Assembly: GCA_947643615.1 (NCBI GenBank)
Contig: CANRWO010000001.1
Coordinates: forward strand, 59,251 to 123,250
Direction: 5' to 3'
DNA: 64,000 bases
DNA from: an uncultured Lachnospiraceae bacterium
GTDB lineage: Bacteria; Bacillota; Clostridia; Lachnospirales; Lachnospiraceae
Shown here: piece after piece, positions 18,108 to 28,273 of the stretch
How positions within the stretch are numbered: the stretch's first letter is position 1
Layout: every line of letters begins with the position of its first letter
Program-made: the position numbers and the translations under genes
The notes under the pieces: generated by a model
The model's input: the letters and a program-made list of their open reading frames with translations, nothing else
Told to the model about the DNA's origin: nothing
Databases searched by the model: none

Positions 18108-21100
18108 GGAGACTTATCTGGCAGACCTGTACCGTCAATCGGTGCAGGCATTGACACGGAACAGGACAGAGTGGATGGGGCTTTTGTCCAGCGTGTCAAA
18201 GTATTATAAAATGTCCTTTGACAAGAACGTGTTGATCTATGTGCAGAGGCCGGACGCAGGACTTCTTGCCACAAAAGCGGGCTGGGAGAGGCAGACGGGG
18301 CGGTATTTGAAAGCAGGTTCCAAGGGGATCGGCGTTGTGGACATGAATGCCCCGAAAGCCACGCTTACCTATTATTTTGACCTTGCAGATACCCGTGGCA
18401 GCTATGAGGGATTCCGCAAAGCCATGAGCGCTGTGTGGTCGTTGGAGCGGCAGTATCAGCCGGAAGTCCTGCGCAGGTTTCATGACAGGTTTGGGACGGA
18501 CAGCGATAACATAGAAAATTGTCTGTGCCAGCTTGCCAGTATGCAGGCAGACTTATTTTTGGAAAAGTATCTTTCCCGTGTGGAGGTCAGGGATGAGGAT
18601 AGTGTGCTGTACGGGCTGCCCACGGAGGCAGTGCAGGAAGAGTTCGCAAAACTGGTATCGGACAGCGCCGCCTATATCATATTTAAAAAGTGCGGAATCG
18701 GGACGGAAATTTTTGAGGAAACGGGAGCTTTTGAGAATATCAGCCATTTCGGGAGTCTGGAGCTGTTTATGGGGCTTGGATATTATGCCTGCGCCATAGC
18801 GAGGCCGGTGCTCTCAGAGATACACAGGCAGATTGAGGAAATCAAGGAAGAAAGGAGCCGGAGATATGAGCAGAGAGCCGTTAGCAAAACTGGAATACAG
18901 GAAAGGGGAGGACGGGATGCTGTACCCGAATCTCCGAATATCAGAGAACGGGGAACACGACCGGAGGCCGGCAGGGATGTTCGGCACAAGGTGGAAGGAC
19001 TACATGCAGTCGAAACACCCTCAGAGGCTGTCGGAACTGATCGCCCTGGGGCAGATCAACGAGATGATGGACAAGGTGGACGCAGAGGCGGAGGAAAAGA
19101 AGGAGGCGCTGATACAGCAGCTTTTGAAGGTACAGCCCATGCCGGAGACCGAGGACACGCTGGAGAGGGCCGGCCACATGGAGATGATAACCAGGCAGGC
19201 GGAAGAAATCGTACTGCAGGAAGTGGCTTACCGGTTCCGATAGAAACGGAAAGGAATACAAAAGGCAGGGAAGAGGAAACGGCAGGGCCGGATCCTGAGA
19301 AAAGGAATGTTGGGGAACCCAAGGTGGAGAATACCGCCCAGGGTTCCTTTTTCCGTCTGGAGGAATCCGCAACAAAGGAGAATGTCAGGGAACTTGAGGA
19401 TTGGGATGAGATACAGAGGCTTTTGACGGATACCGATGTATATCCCCAGGATTTGTATGACCGGATCAACCAGGTGTTCCGGCAGACGGATGCCGTGTCG
19501 GTAAAGCGGGATGCGGTCAGGGATATTTATGGGGATTACGGTTTTCGGAAGAGCGGGGACGGGACGAGGGGAATTGTGCCGGGAAGGGATGCAGCGGATT
19601 TCTTTTTCGGAAAGGACGGTTTCGTGCGCCTGTCATGGGATGTGATCGCTCATGTAATAGGCGGCCTTGTGCGGGATGGCGAATATCTTCCATACCGGGA
19701 GGAAGAGGATGCCATAGGTGATTTTGACATTCCGGATGAAAGGGATTCAGATGAGCCGATACCGGAAGAGCCTGTTTCGGGTGGGGCGGAAGATGCGCCG
19801 GCAGATACAGGCAGAAGAGACAGCGGAGGGCAGCTCAGCCTGTTTGAACTATATCTTAATTCTGATCAGGAGAGAGTAGAGGACGGCGACCAGATTCTTT
19901 CGGATGTAACGGAAGGAGAAGAAATGCCGGGATATATGCCGTTCCTGGTGGGGAGCCGGATTGCTTATGACAGCCGAATCTTTGAGGTGCTGGGTTATCT
20001 GGATGGCAACCATACGGCGGAGCTGGGGGACATTGAACAGATGCAGGGACCTGACCGCTATAAGATCCGGGAAAGACTGCCGGTGGCTCTGATCGAAAAG
20101 GCAGAATTGCTGAAATCTTTTTATACAGAGGCGGAATTGTCTCAGGCGGTTATTCAGGCGGTAGAGAGCGGGGATCCTGCGGAAGAGGCAAAACAGCAGG
20201 TAGCTGACATGGCCCGTATCGGGCAGGCAAATGAGAAATATGCCCTGGAACTGGCAAAGGAGGCAGAACAGCGTTTTCAGGACGGAACACTGAATTATCA
20301 CTATCGGCCGGAGCACCGTCTGTATGAGGGCGGCCCCAAGGCAAAATTTCGGAACAATGTGGAGGCGATCCGGCTGCTTAAGCTTTTGCAGCGGGAGAAC
20401 AGGATTGCAACCATGGAGGAACAGGTCATTCTGGCTCGCTTTGTGGGCTGGGGCGGGCTGGCAAATGCTTTGACACCCGGAAAGGAAGGCTGGGAAAAGG
20501 AATATGACGAGATAACGGAGCTGCTGACGGAGGAAGAAATGCAGTCGGCGGAGGCATCCACCCTGACTTCCTATTATACGGATCAGAAGGTGATCGGGCA
20601 TATTTATCAGGCTCTGCACAACTTTGGTTTCCGCACAGGGAACATTCTGGATCCGGCGCTGGGGACGGGCAATTTTTTCTCGATGCTGCCGGAGAGCATG
20701 GGGGGATCAAAGCTATATGGGGTGGAGCTGGAGCCTATTGCGGGAGGTATTGCCAGAAAGCTGTACCCCCAGGCCGACATTTTGGTCAAAGGATTTGAGG
20801 ACACAGAATTTTCGGACAGCTTTTTCGATGTGGTGGTGGGAAATGTGCCGTTTCATAACATCAAAGTCAGTGACAGGAGATATGACCGCCATAACTTTAA
20901 GATACACGATTATTTTCTGGCAAAAAGTCTGGATAAACTGCGGGCAGGGGGTATCATGGCCGTCATCACCACGAAGTTCACCATGGATAAGGAGAATCCG
21001 ACTGTGCGGAAGTATATTGCTCAGCGGGCAGAACTGATCGGCGCTATACGGCTCCCGGAGAATACCTTTAAGCAGGTGGCGGGAACGGAGGTCACTACGG

Positions 21101-24100
21101 ATATTCTCTTTCTGAAAAAGCGGGAGCAGGAGATCCTGCCGGATGAAAGGAATACGCCCTGGCTTTCTGTGGAGAAGGATGAAAATGGGATTCCTTATAA
21201 CAGTTATTTTATCGACCACCCGGAGATGGTGCTGGGGACAATGGTGCAGAAAACCGGTATGTATGGGAGCCATGATTTTGTGACTTGTGAGCCATACCCT
21301 GATCAGGAGCTGGAAGATTTGCTGGAGCAGGCAGTGGGCAGACTCCACGGGCAGTATGAAGAGCCGGCCAGCGAACTTGCGGAGGATAAGGACACGGTTG
21401 TGAAGGAGTGGCTGCCTGCAGCGTCGGATGTGAAGAATTACAGTTATAGCAAAGTGGGCGACAACTTTTATTACCGGGAAAATTCCCGGATGTACCGGCA
21501 GGAGCTGACCGGCAAAAAAGCGGAGAGGCTGGATGGAATGCTGCGTATTCGTAGCGCTCTGCGGGAGCTGATGGACTTCCAGCTTTACGGGGATCCTGAA
21601 CAGGGATGGGAACTGCCAACCGTGGAATATGAAGAAAAGCTGGCCGGCCTGCTGGGAGATTTAAACCGGGAGTATGACGGATACATAAAAAAGTACGGCT
21701 ATCTGAATGCGCAGGGAAATGTCACGGCGTTCTCCAGGGATGCGGATGCGCCCCTTCTGCGGTCTATTGAGGCGGAAGTGGAGGATGAGCATGGGAAGAA
21801 GATAAAGGGTCAATATAAAAAGACGGCGGTATTCTTTAAGGCCACCATCCGGCCCAAGAGTATGCCCAAAACGGCGGACAGTGTGGAAGAGGCTCTGCGG
21901 ATCACCCTGAACACCAGAGGAAAGTTTGATCTGGACTATATGCAGTACCTTTATCGGCGGGACGGCGCTATGTGCAGCAAGGAGGCCATACTGGAGGAAC
22001 TGGGGGAGCGGGTCTATCAGGATCCCGCCAGATGCCTGGACGGTGACGCTGCATCCGGCTGGGTACTGGCGGAAGAATATTTAAGCGGACATGTCAGGGA
22101 TAAGCTGGCGCAGGCCATACTTGCAGCGGAAGAGTTCCCGGAGCGGTTTGGCAGGAATGTGGATGCCTTAAAACAGGTGCAGCCGGAGCCCTTAAAGCCG
22201 GAGGACATCAGTTTTGTGCTTGGCTCCACATGGATACCGGTGGAGTATTACCAGAATTTCATGTATGAGAAGTTTGGAACCAGTGAATATAACCGGGAGA
22301 ATTTTATTCAGATAGAATTTGCCGAATGTACGGGAGCCTATTTCATTACCCATAAGAATGCAGAGAAATATTCCGTTGCCGTGAACAGCACTTATGGGAC
22401 AGAGCGAATGAACGCCTATGAGATTATGGAGAACACCCTGAACCTGAAGACAGTGGAGGTTAGTGACCGGCAGGAATATGAAGATCCCCAGACCGGTGAG
22501 GAAAAGGTGCGGTATGTGCTGAACAGAAAGGAAACTCTGCTCGCCAGGGAGAAACAGGCGCAGATCAAGATGGAATTTGAATCCTGGCTGTTTGCGGAAC
22601 CGGAGAGAGGGGCGGCGCTGACTTCCCTATATAATGACCGTTTTAACAATCTCCGCCCCAGAACCTACAACGGAGACGATCTGATGCTGCCGGATATGAA
22701 CGAGGCCATCACTCTGCGCAAGCACCAGCGGGATACGGTGGCTATGGGAATCTACGGCGACGGCAATCTGCTGGTGGCCCATGAGGTAGGGGCGGGAAAG
22801 ACCATGACGGCCTGCGCCATTGCCTATGAGAGAAAGCGGCTGGGGGTGTGCAACAAGCCTCTGATCGCCGTGCCGAACCACACGCTGGAGCAGTGGGCCA
22901 CAGAGTTCATGCGGCTTTATCCCAATGCCAACATTCTGGTGGCCACAAACAAGGATTTTGAGAAGGCGCGCCGCAGGAGATTTGTGAGCCGTATCGCTAC
23001 CGGGGATTATGACTGTATTATTATGGGGCACAGCTCCTTTGAACTGATTGCCCTGTCAAGAGAGCGGCAGTTATCCGCCATAAGAGATGAGCTGGACCAG
23101 ATCACGGAAGAAATAAACGAGATGAAGGCTCTCTCCGGGAAAAGCTGGACGCTGAAACAGATGAAGATTTTCCAGCATAATCTGCAGGAGCGTTTTGACC
23201 GGCTCTATAATGCGGAAAAAAAGGACAACATCATTTCCTTTGAGGAATTGGGAGTGGATAACCTGTTTGTGGACGAGGCCCATGCCTATAAAAATAATTA
23301 CAGCTACACTAAGATGCAGAGAGTGGCGGGAGTGGGAGGGCAGAGCAGCCAGCGGGCCATGGATATGCACATGAAATGCCAGTATATCAACGAGATTACG
23401 AACGAACATGGTGTAGTGTACCTGACCGGCACTCCGGTTTCCAATTCCATGTCGGAGCTGTATGTCATGCAAAAGACGCTGCAGCCATCGGAACTGAAAA
23501 GCCGTGGACTGCTCATGTTTGACGCCTGGGCAAGTACTTTTGGCAGGGTGGAATCCTCGCTGGAGATTAAGCCCGAAGGATCCGGCTATCAGATGAAAAA
23601 CAGGTTTGCCCGGTTTCATAATCTGCCGGAGCTGATGTCCATGCTGTCCCTGACGGCGGACATCAAGACATCGGATATGCTGGATCTTCCGGTGCCGAAA
23701 TTAAAGACGGGAAAGATGCAGGTGGTGAAAACCTCCATCACGCCGGATCAGAAAGCCATTATGGAGGAACTGGTGGCAAGGGCGGAGGCAATCCGCAACA
23801 AGGAAGTGGACAGCAGCGAGGACAATTTCCTCAAACTGACAAACGAGGCGCGGCTGCTCTCCGTGGATCCCCGTATTCTGGATGAAACGCTGGAGAATGA
23901 CCCGGATACCAAGCTCAATGCCTGCGCCGGAAACGTGGCGGAGATTTACCATGCCACGGCACAGAACCGTTCCACGCAGCTTATTTTCTGTGACAAAGGG
24001 ACACCCAAGGCGGACGGCAGGTTCAATTTCTATCAGGCCATGAAAGCGGCTCTATTGGATCTGGGTGTGGAGGAAAAGGACATTGTCTTTATCCATGACG

Positions 24101-25611
24101 CCAACACGGACGCAAAAAGGGCGGAACTACTGGAGAAGGTGCGAAATGGGGAGGTGCGGATCCTGATGGGGAGCACCGAGAAGATGGGAACGGGACTGAA
24201 TGTGCAGGATAAGATGATCGCTCTTCACAATCTGGACGCCCCGTGGCGGCCGGCTGACCTGACCCAGCGCAATGGGCGGATTTTAAGGCAGGGGAATGAG
24301 AACGATGAGGTTTCCATTTTCAACTATATCACGGAACAGACCTTTGACGCCTATCTCTGGCAGATTTTGGAGCAGAAACAAAAGTATATCAGCCAGATCA
24401 TGACCGGGCGGAGCGCCCTTCGGAGCTGTGAGGACATGGACGAGGTGGTGCTGCAGTATGCGGAGTTCAAGGCGCTTGCGGTTTCCGATCCCAAGATCAA
24501 GCGGAAAATGGAAGTGGATAATGAGGTTTACCGCCTGCAGACACTGAAATCCGCCTGGAAAAACGAGCATTCGGACTTGCAGTTTAAGCTCACCCACTAT
24601 TACCCCCAGGAGATCAAGCGGTGTACGGAAACAATCAGCCAGCGGGGAGCGGATGCGGCACTGTATGGAAAAGAGAAACCGCAGGACTTTGCCATTACCT
24701 TAAACCACAGGCTGTTTGACGAACGCACAAAGGCGGGAGAATACCTGAAAATGCAGATGGCATCACTGGGGCATGAGGCGGGAGAGGTTTTATCCGTCGG
24801 GATTTATGCCGGTTTTCAGGTGCTGTTAAAAAGGGGAGCGCTTTTAAATGTGATGCTCTGTCTGAAAGGGGAGGGCAGTTATCAGGTGGAGGCCGGCGAT
24901 TCTGCACTGGGAAATATCACCAGGCTGGAGAATCTGGCGGATAAAATACCGCAATATTGGAAGGAGGAAGAGAAAAAGCTGGAAAGCCTGCAAAAGCAGT
25001 GTGAGGCGGCGAAGATACAGGCGGAAAGGCCCTTTGCGGAGGAAGAGAAACTGTCGGCGCTTTTAAAGGAGCAGGTGTCCCTCAATCTGGCGCTGGAGTT
25101 TGCGGAGGGAGAGGACGGGGAAACGCCCGGAAACCAAAAGACGGTCAGAGATTGTAATTACCGTATTTACCGTAAACTGCATAAACTGGCACAGGAATTG
25201 TTTGATGGCGCCTATACTTATATGAAGTTTAAACAGGATGGCTATGATGACCTTGTGCTGGAGAAGATCGGGGAAGATGAATACAGCATCGCCCATTATT
25301 ATGTCCAGGAAGGGGATCTGATGCGGGATCCGGAGATTACATTCGTGCTGGAGGATGCAGATCGCTCCGTTTATCTTCTGTCCTTTAGGCAGGATAACAT
25401 GGGTATCTATTATACGACAGACGAGCGGACGGAGGAACAGATCGAGGATCTGCGGCAGTTCTTTGATCAGTGGCTGACAAACATTAAAAACCAGGGCTTT
25501 ACCTTATATCAGGCCCATGGGGAAAATGGGGAGTATACCAGGGAGGAAGAGGCGGGAGAACAAGCAGGAGAGCCGGCAGAGGAACAGGAGGATGAGGAAT
25601 TTTTTGGCTGA
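18076..25611 (+). CDS. Giant DNA methylase-helicase of conjugative elements (2511 aa)
   Basis: The order is: N-terminal region with an ArdC-like look (about 1-130, FDKNVLIYVQRPDAGLLATK); a low-complexity R/G/E/D stretch (about 260-400); an SNF2-associated middle; an N6-adenine methylase domain (DPALGTGNFF near 858, catalytic motif GNVPF near 931 in place of NPPY/F); and a superfamily-2 helicase (VGAGKT near 1570, DEAH near 1732, and the C-lobe pattern QRNGRILRQGNEN near 2070). Proteins of this build occur in Firmicutes ICEs and may protect or process transferred DNA; the biochemistry is not known. GTG at 18076 lies inside parB with no strong SD, suggesting coupling. A TnpV-like gene is embedded at 18866-19243. 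Confidence 0.88.
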   Translation: MAKIQGGRLGRETYLADLYRQSVQALTRNRTEWMGLLSSVSKYYKMSFDKNVLIYVQRPDAGLLATKAGWERQTGRYLKAGSKGIGVVDMNAPKATLTYYFDLADTRGSYEGFRKAMSAVWSLERQYQPEVLRRFHDRFGTDSDNIENCLCQLASMQADLFLEKYLSRVEVRDEDSVLYGLPTEAVQEEFAKLVSDSAAYIIFKKCGIGTEIFEETGAFENISHFGSLELFMGLGYYACAIARPVLSEIHRQIEEIKEERSRRYEQRAVSKTGIQERGGRDAVPESPNIRERGTRPEAGRDVRHKVEGLHAVETPSEAVGTDRPGADQRDDGQGGRRGGGKEGGADTAAFEGTAHAGDRGHAGEGRPHGDDNQAGGRNRTAGSGLPVPIETERNTKGREEETAGPDPEKRNVGEPKVENTAQGSFFRLEESATKENVRELEDWDEIQRLLTDTDVYPQDLYDRINQVFRQTDAVSVKRDAVRDIYGDYGFRKSGDGTRGIVPGRDAADFFFGKDGFVRLSWDVIAHVIGGLVRDGEYLPYREEEDAIGDFDIPDERDSDEPIPEEPVSGGAEDAPADTGRRDSGGQLSLFELYLNSDQERVEDGDQILSDVTEGEEMPGYMPFLVGSRIAYDSRIFEVLGYLDGNHTAELGDIEQMQGPDRYKIRERLPVALIEKAELLKSFYTEAELSQAVIQAVESGDPAEEAKQQVADMARIGQANEKYALELAKEAEQRFQDGTLNYHYRPEHRLYEGGPKAKFRNNVEAIRLLKLLQRENRIATMEEQVILARFVGWGGLANALTPGKEGWEKEYDEITELLTEEEMQSAEASTLTSYYTDQKVIGHIYQALHNFGFRTGNILDPALGTGNFFSMLPESMGGSKLYGVELEPIAGGIARKLYPQADILVKGFEDTEFSDSFFDVVVGNVPFHNIKVSDRRYDRHNFKIHDYFLAKSLDKLRAGGIMAVITTKFTMDKENPTVRKYIAQRAELIGAIRLPENTFKQVAGTEVTTDILFLKKREQEILPDERNTPWLSVEKDENGIPYNSYFIDHPEMVLGTMVQKTGMYGSHDFVTCEPYPDQELEDLLEQAVGRLHGQYEEPASELAEDKDTVVKEWLPAASDVKNYSYSKVGDNFYYRENSRMYRQELTGKKAERLDGMLRIRSALRELMDFQLYGDPEQGWELPTVEYEEKLAGLLGDLNREYDGYIKKYGYLNAQGNVTAFSRDADAPLLRSIEAEVEDEHGKKIKGQYKKTAVFFKATIRPKSMPKTADSVEEALRITLNTRGKFDLDYMQYLYRRDGAMCSKEAILEELGERVYQDPARCLDGDAASGWVLAEEYLSGHVRDKLAQAILAAEEFPERFGRNVDALKQVQPEPLKPEDISFVLGSTWIPVEYYQNFMYEKFGTSEYNRENFIQIEFAECTGAYFITHKNAEKYSVAVNSTYGTERMNAYEIMENTLNLKTVEVSDRQEYEDPQTGEEKVRYVLNRKETLLAREKQAQIKMEFESWLFAEPERGAALTSLYNDRFNNLRPRTYNGDDLMLPDMNEAITLRKHQRDTVAMGIYGDGNLLVAHEVGAGKTMTACAIAYERKRLGVCNKPLIAVPNHTLEQWATEFMRLYPNANILVATNKDFEKARRRRFVSRIATGDYDCIIMGHSSFELIALSRERQLSAIRDELDQITEEINEMKALSGKSWTLKQMKIFQHNLQERFDRLYNAEKKDNIISFEELGVDNLFVDEAHAYKNNYSYTKMQRVAGVGGQSSQRAMDMHMKCQYINEITNEHGVVYLTGTPVSNSMSELYVMQKTLQPSELKSRGLLMFDAWASTFGRVESSLEIKPEGSGYQMKNRFARFHNLPELMSMLSLTADIKTSDMLDLPVPKLKTGKMQVVKTSITPDQKAIMEELVARAEAIRNKEVDSSEDNFLKLTNEARLLSVDPRILDETLENDPDTKLNACAGNVAEIYHATAQNRSTQLIFCDKGTPKADGRFNFYQAMKAALLDLGVEEKDIVFIHDANTDAKRAELLEKVRNGEVRILMGSTEKMGTGLNVQDKMIALHNLDAPWRPADLTQRNGRILRQGNENDEVSIFNYITEQTFDAYLWQILEQKQKYISQIMTGRSALRSCEDMDEVVLQYAEFKALAVSDPKIKRKMEVDNEVYRLQTLKSAWKNEHSDLQFKLTHYYPQEIKRCTETISQRGADAALYGKEKPQDFAITLNHRLFDERTKAGEYLKMQMASLGHEAGEVLSVGIYAGFQVLLKRGALLNVMLCLKGEGSYQVEAGDSALGNITRLENLADKIPQYWKEEEKKLESLQKQCEAAKIQAERPFAEEEKLSALLKEQVSLNLALEFAEGEDGETPGNQKTVRDCNYRIYRKLHKLAQELFDGAYTYMKFKQDGYDDLVLEKIGEDEYSIAHYYVQEGDLMRDPEITFVLEDADRSVYLLSFRQDNMGIYYTTDERTEEQIEDLRQFFDQWLTNIKNQGFTLYQAHGENGEYTREEEAGEQAGEPAEEQEDEEFFG
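18866..19243 (+). CDS. TnpV-like protein embedded in another frame of the helicase gene
   Basis: This 125-residue frame lies entirely inside the helicase gene in the +1 frame. It has the TnpV pattern: YRKGEDGMLYPNL near the start, RPAGMFGTRWKDYM, LSELIALGQINEMM, a DAEAEEKKEALIQQL helix, and the ending RQAEEIVLQEVAYRF. A clear SD AAAGGAG (18851-18857) sits 8 nt before ATG 18866. In the helicase frame the same DNA encodes low-complexity sequence, as expected if the second frame carries the constraint. TnpV proteins are common in Clostridia transposons; their function is unknown. Confidence 0.7.
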   Translation: MSREPLAKLEYRKGEDGMLYPNLRISENGEHDRRPAGMFGTRWKDYMQSKHPQRLSELIALGQINEMMDKVDAEAEEKKEALIQQLLKVQPMPETEDTLERAGHMEMITRQAEEIVLQEVAYRFR

Positions 25612-25677
25612 AAGGGCGGCGCCAGACAGTAAGTGTGCGGATGCTTTATGAATGTCTGGAAAGCGCAGAAAGGAGAA

Positions 25678-26700
25678 ATGATGGCAGTACAGCAGCGGGG
25701 CAGGCCGATGCCCTTTACGGAAGAGCAGATGCGGCAGATTTATGGTACAAATATCATTGATTTTGCGGTCAGCAACGGTTTTGAGATTGAAAAAAGCGAC
25801 AAGGCCACGGTCCATGTGAAGAACAGCGGGGGACTATATCTGTTCAAGCATGGCCGTGGCTATTATTCTTTTACGGAGGAAAAGGGCGGCAATATCGTGG
25901 AGTTTGCCATGCACTATCTGGGATTGGAAAAACGGGACGCCATGGAACGGATCCTGGGATGCAGGGCTTATGAGCAAACCGTACACATCGTGACACCACG
26001 GGAAAAGGCGGAAAGGGGAAAAATGCGGCTCCCGCCCAGAGATACGGATGACAGGCGGGTGTTTGCCTATCTGACAAAGACCAGGAGGATCGACCCGGAG
26101 ATTGTGCAGGCCATGATGAAACAGGGCAGAGTGTATCAGGCCAGACAGGAGGTAAACGGCAGGGTACGCAGGAACTGTGCGTTTGTGGGCTATGACAGCA
26201 GGGGGATGCCTCGGTACTGCGCCTTGCGCAGCCCCAGTGCGGACAGCAGTTTCCGTCAGGATGTGGAAAATTCAGACAAGACCTATGGTTTTCTCATGGA
26301 GGGACGGAGCAGACGGGTTTATGAATTTGAAGCGCCCATTGACGCTATGAGCCATGCCACGCTCTGTAAGCTGCAGGGGATCGACTGGAGAAAGGACTAC
26401 CGGATTTCGGAAGGCTGTCTCTCCGACAAGGCGTTGAAACAGTTCTTAAAGGATCATCCGCAGGTCAGGGAGATTGTTTTCTGCTATGACAATGATGCGG
26501 ACGGGAAACTGGCGGACGGCACCCCTCATAACCATGGGCAGGTAAGAGCGGCGCAGGCAAAGGAATATTTTGCCTCCCTTGGGTATGTTACATACATACA
26601 GACTCCGTCACAGAAAGATTTCAACAAGATGCTGACATCCCTCTATGAGCGGCCTGCTCAGGGAGAGCAGGAGGCGGAAGAAGATGGATTGGAACCGTGA
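25678..26700 (+). CDS. DUF3991/TOPRIM-domain protein
   Basis: The 340-residue protein has an N-terminal domain with a zinc-free primase-like look (GLYLFKHGRGYYSFTEEKGG, about 50-70), a middle DUF3991-like part (RRIDPEIVQAMM), and a C-terminal TOPRIM fold with EAPIDAMSH and the acidic FCYDNDADG motif. Such proteins accompany relaxases and helicases on mobile elements and probably act in primer synthesis or DNA processing. ATG at 25678 follows AAAGGAG closely, with a second ATG at 25681. It follows the helicase gene by 66 bp. Confidence 0.8.
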   Translation: MMAVQQRGRPMPFTEEQMRQIYGTNIIDFAVSNGFEIEKSDKATVHVKNSGGLYLFKHGRGYYSFTEEKGGNIVEFAMHYLGLEKRDAMERILGCRAYEQTVHIVTPREKAERGKMRLPPRDTDDRRVFAYLTKTRRIDPEIVQAMMKQGRVYQARQEVNGRVRRNCAFVGYDSRGMPRYCALRSPSADSSFRQDVENSDKTYGFLMEGRSRRVYEFEAPIDAMSHATLCKLQGIDWRKDYRISEGCLSDKALKQFLKDHPQVREIVFCYDNDADGKLADGTPHNHGQVRAAQAKEYFASLGYVTYIQTPSQKDFNKMLTSLYERPAQGEQEAEEDGLEP

Positions 26701-26740
26701 GGATGCGGGCAGGTTTTGGAAAAGGACAAGGAGGTGACAA

Positions 26741-27442
26741 ATGAGACCGGTGTATGTATGTCAGCTGCCGGAGGATTTACAGGGGGAGATCAGGGATATT
26801 TTCACCCGGCTGCTTTTGTATCAATGCGGCGGAGAGGATAAGGCAGAGGAATATTTTGGCATGAGCCTTGCGGATGCAGTACAGCAAGGCATGGATTTAA
26901 AAATAGCAGATATGGATTGTGCGGCGGAACCTTTAAAAAGCGGCGGGGATATGGCGGACATGCCGGAGAGCATCAGAGAGGATATGGAGCGGCTGGCTCA
27001 AATCATGGCACAGAGGCGGGAAATGGAGACGGACAGTCCGTTTCTGTATCTTGCAGGTGAGCAGGTCGGTGAGAGGGATCAATATGAGATGGTGAATGCC
27101 ATATGGCATCACGGTGAGGATGATTACGGCTTATGGCAGGTGGAGATTCCGATCTATCTGGTCCGCAACATCCTGAACAGCCCGCAGAATTTTGTGGGTG
27201 ATTTGGATGAAGTTTTGGATGGTGTGCCGCTGGAACCATGGCCTCCCAATCATACGATGCACTTCCTGTTCCCCAGGGGCGGCCGGATTGCCTGCTGCAG
27301 TATGGAAATGGGAAATGAGTTTTTTGCGGAATATGGCATCCAGGGCTCATCTGTGAGGGGGAGCAGGGAGGACATCAGGGAAGAACTGACTGTTTTGCTT
27401 AGTGTGGAACGGGCGGAGGAAAGCGGAGAGGCGGAGCGATAG
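26741..27442 (+). CDS. Hypothetical protein (element accessory)
   Basis: I do not recognise this 233-residue acidic protein. The first 60 residues are helical (LQGEIRDIFTRLLLYQCGG), and the centre has aromatic patches such as AIWHHGEDDYGLWQVEIPIYLV. No membrane segment or signal is seen. AGGAGGTGA stands directly before the start (ATG 26741). Its place between the TOPRIM protein and the oriT region suggests a role in DNA transfer or antirestriction; this is inference from context only. Confidence 0.7.
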   Translation: MRPVYVCQLPEDLQGEIRDIFTRLLLYQCGGEDKAEEYFGMSLADAVQQGMDLKIADMDCAAEPLKSGGDMADMPESIREDMERLAQIMAQRREMETDSPFLYLAGEQVGERDQYEMVNAIWHHGEDDYGLWQVEIPIYLVRNILNSPQNFVGDLDEVLDGVPLEPWPPNHTMHFLFPRGGRIACCSMEMGNEFFAEYGIQGSSVRGSREDIREELTVLLSVERAEESGEAER

Positions 27443-27515
27443 CACAGGCAGGACGCTTTGTGAGGATAAGAGTGTTTGATAAAAGGGATTACATCATCAA
27501 AGAAAGGACAATCCT

Positions 27516-28043
27516 ATGGAAAAAATAAAGTCATTTGACCTGGATCGGTGGAGCGAGCCGGACGAACGTCACTGTGTCAGACATATCGGAATGGCGGATG
27601 CAAAGGAGACTTTTGAAAAGCTGGAGGTGTATCTGAGAGATAAGGGGATGCTGCCGGATGAGTATTTTGAGTATAGTATGGATCTGCGGACAAGGCAGAA
27701 GGAGCTGCCTGATTTTGACTTTGCTCTGTGCGTTGCGAATTTCGGGGCCAGCGAGGGTATTTATCTGGATATTGATCTGATCTACAGCGTTGAGGGTGGA
27801 GGGCAGAAGAGCATGCGTTTTGCGACGGGAAAGACTTTGCAGGAGGGCGCTGACGCTTTCTTTCAGATGGCTCGGATCGCCGCCGAATGTTCCCTGATGC
27901 TGAACGGCCGGGGACGTGTTTATGAGAGGCACAATGTGGAGCTGGTGCTGACGGAGGAAGAGGCGGAGACGCTGGCATCCTTAACGAAGGCGCTGCAGGA
28001 GCAGTCAGCGGATATGGCGCAGGGGGAGGAGATGGAGCATTGA
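27516..28043 (+). CDS. Hypothetical protein upstream of the oriT region
   Basis: This 175-residue soluble protein was not assigned to a family. It is acidic with alternating helices; GASEGIYLDIDLIYSVEG may form a small beta sheet. AAAGGA precedes ATG 27516. It ends at the border of a non-coding, hairpin-rich region taken as candidate oriT, so it belongs to the transfer region by position. No function is inferred. Confidence 0.65.
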   Translation: MEKIKSFDLDRWSEPDERHCVRHIGMADAKETFEKLEVYLRDKGMLPDEYFEYSMDLRTRQKELPDFDFALCVANFGASEGIYLDIDLIYSVEGGGQKSMRFATGKTLQEGADAFFQMARIAAECSLMLNGRGRVYERHNVELVLTEEEAETLASLTKALQEQSADMAQGEEMEH

Positions 28044-28273
28044 CAGGTTGTTTCCCGCTATTAGGGGAGAGGCCGCCCTGCGGACGGGTGGGCCGCAGGC
28101 ACACCAGAACTTGGTGCAAGGCAGGAATAGGCGGGTTACACACCGCCGTGAAACAGCTTGCAGGCAAAGCCTGCAACGGGGTTATCGCTAAAGATAAGGT
28201 GTTCCGTCTGGAACCCCTGCCGATGACGGGCAACGGGTATTCCGGACAGAAACCGCACAGGGGAGGTGACAGC
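28044..28273 (+). other. Candidate origin of transfer (oriT)
   Basis: Although an open frame runs through it, this 230-bp stretch looks non-coding. It contains the perfect 8-bp hairpin TTGCAGGCAAAGCCTGCAA (28158-28176), a second hairpin around GTTCCGTCTGGAAC (28201-28214, extendable with one mismatch), and a strong SD at its end. It lies just before the ribbon-helix-helix-like protein gene and 1.5 kb before the relaxase, the usual place of oriT in MobP-type systems. I cannot identify the nick site. Confidence 0.5.

Noticed and set aside
28040..28273. Upstream extension of the ribbon-helix-helix protein frame
   Set aside because: It is open but Gly/Arg-rich, hairpin-laden and without an SD; treated as candidate oriT instead.
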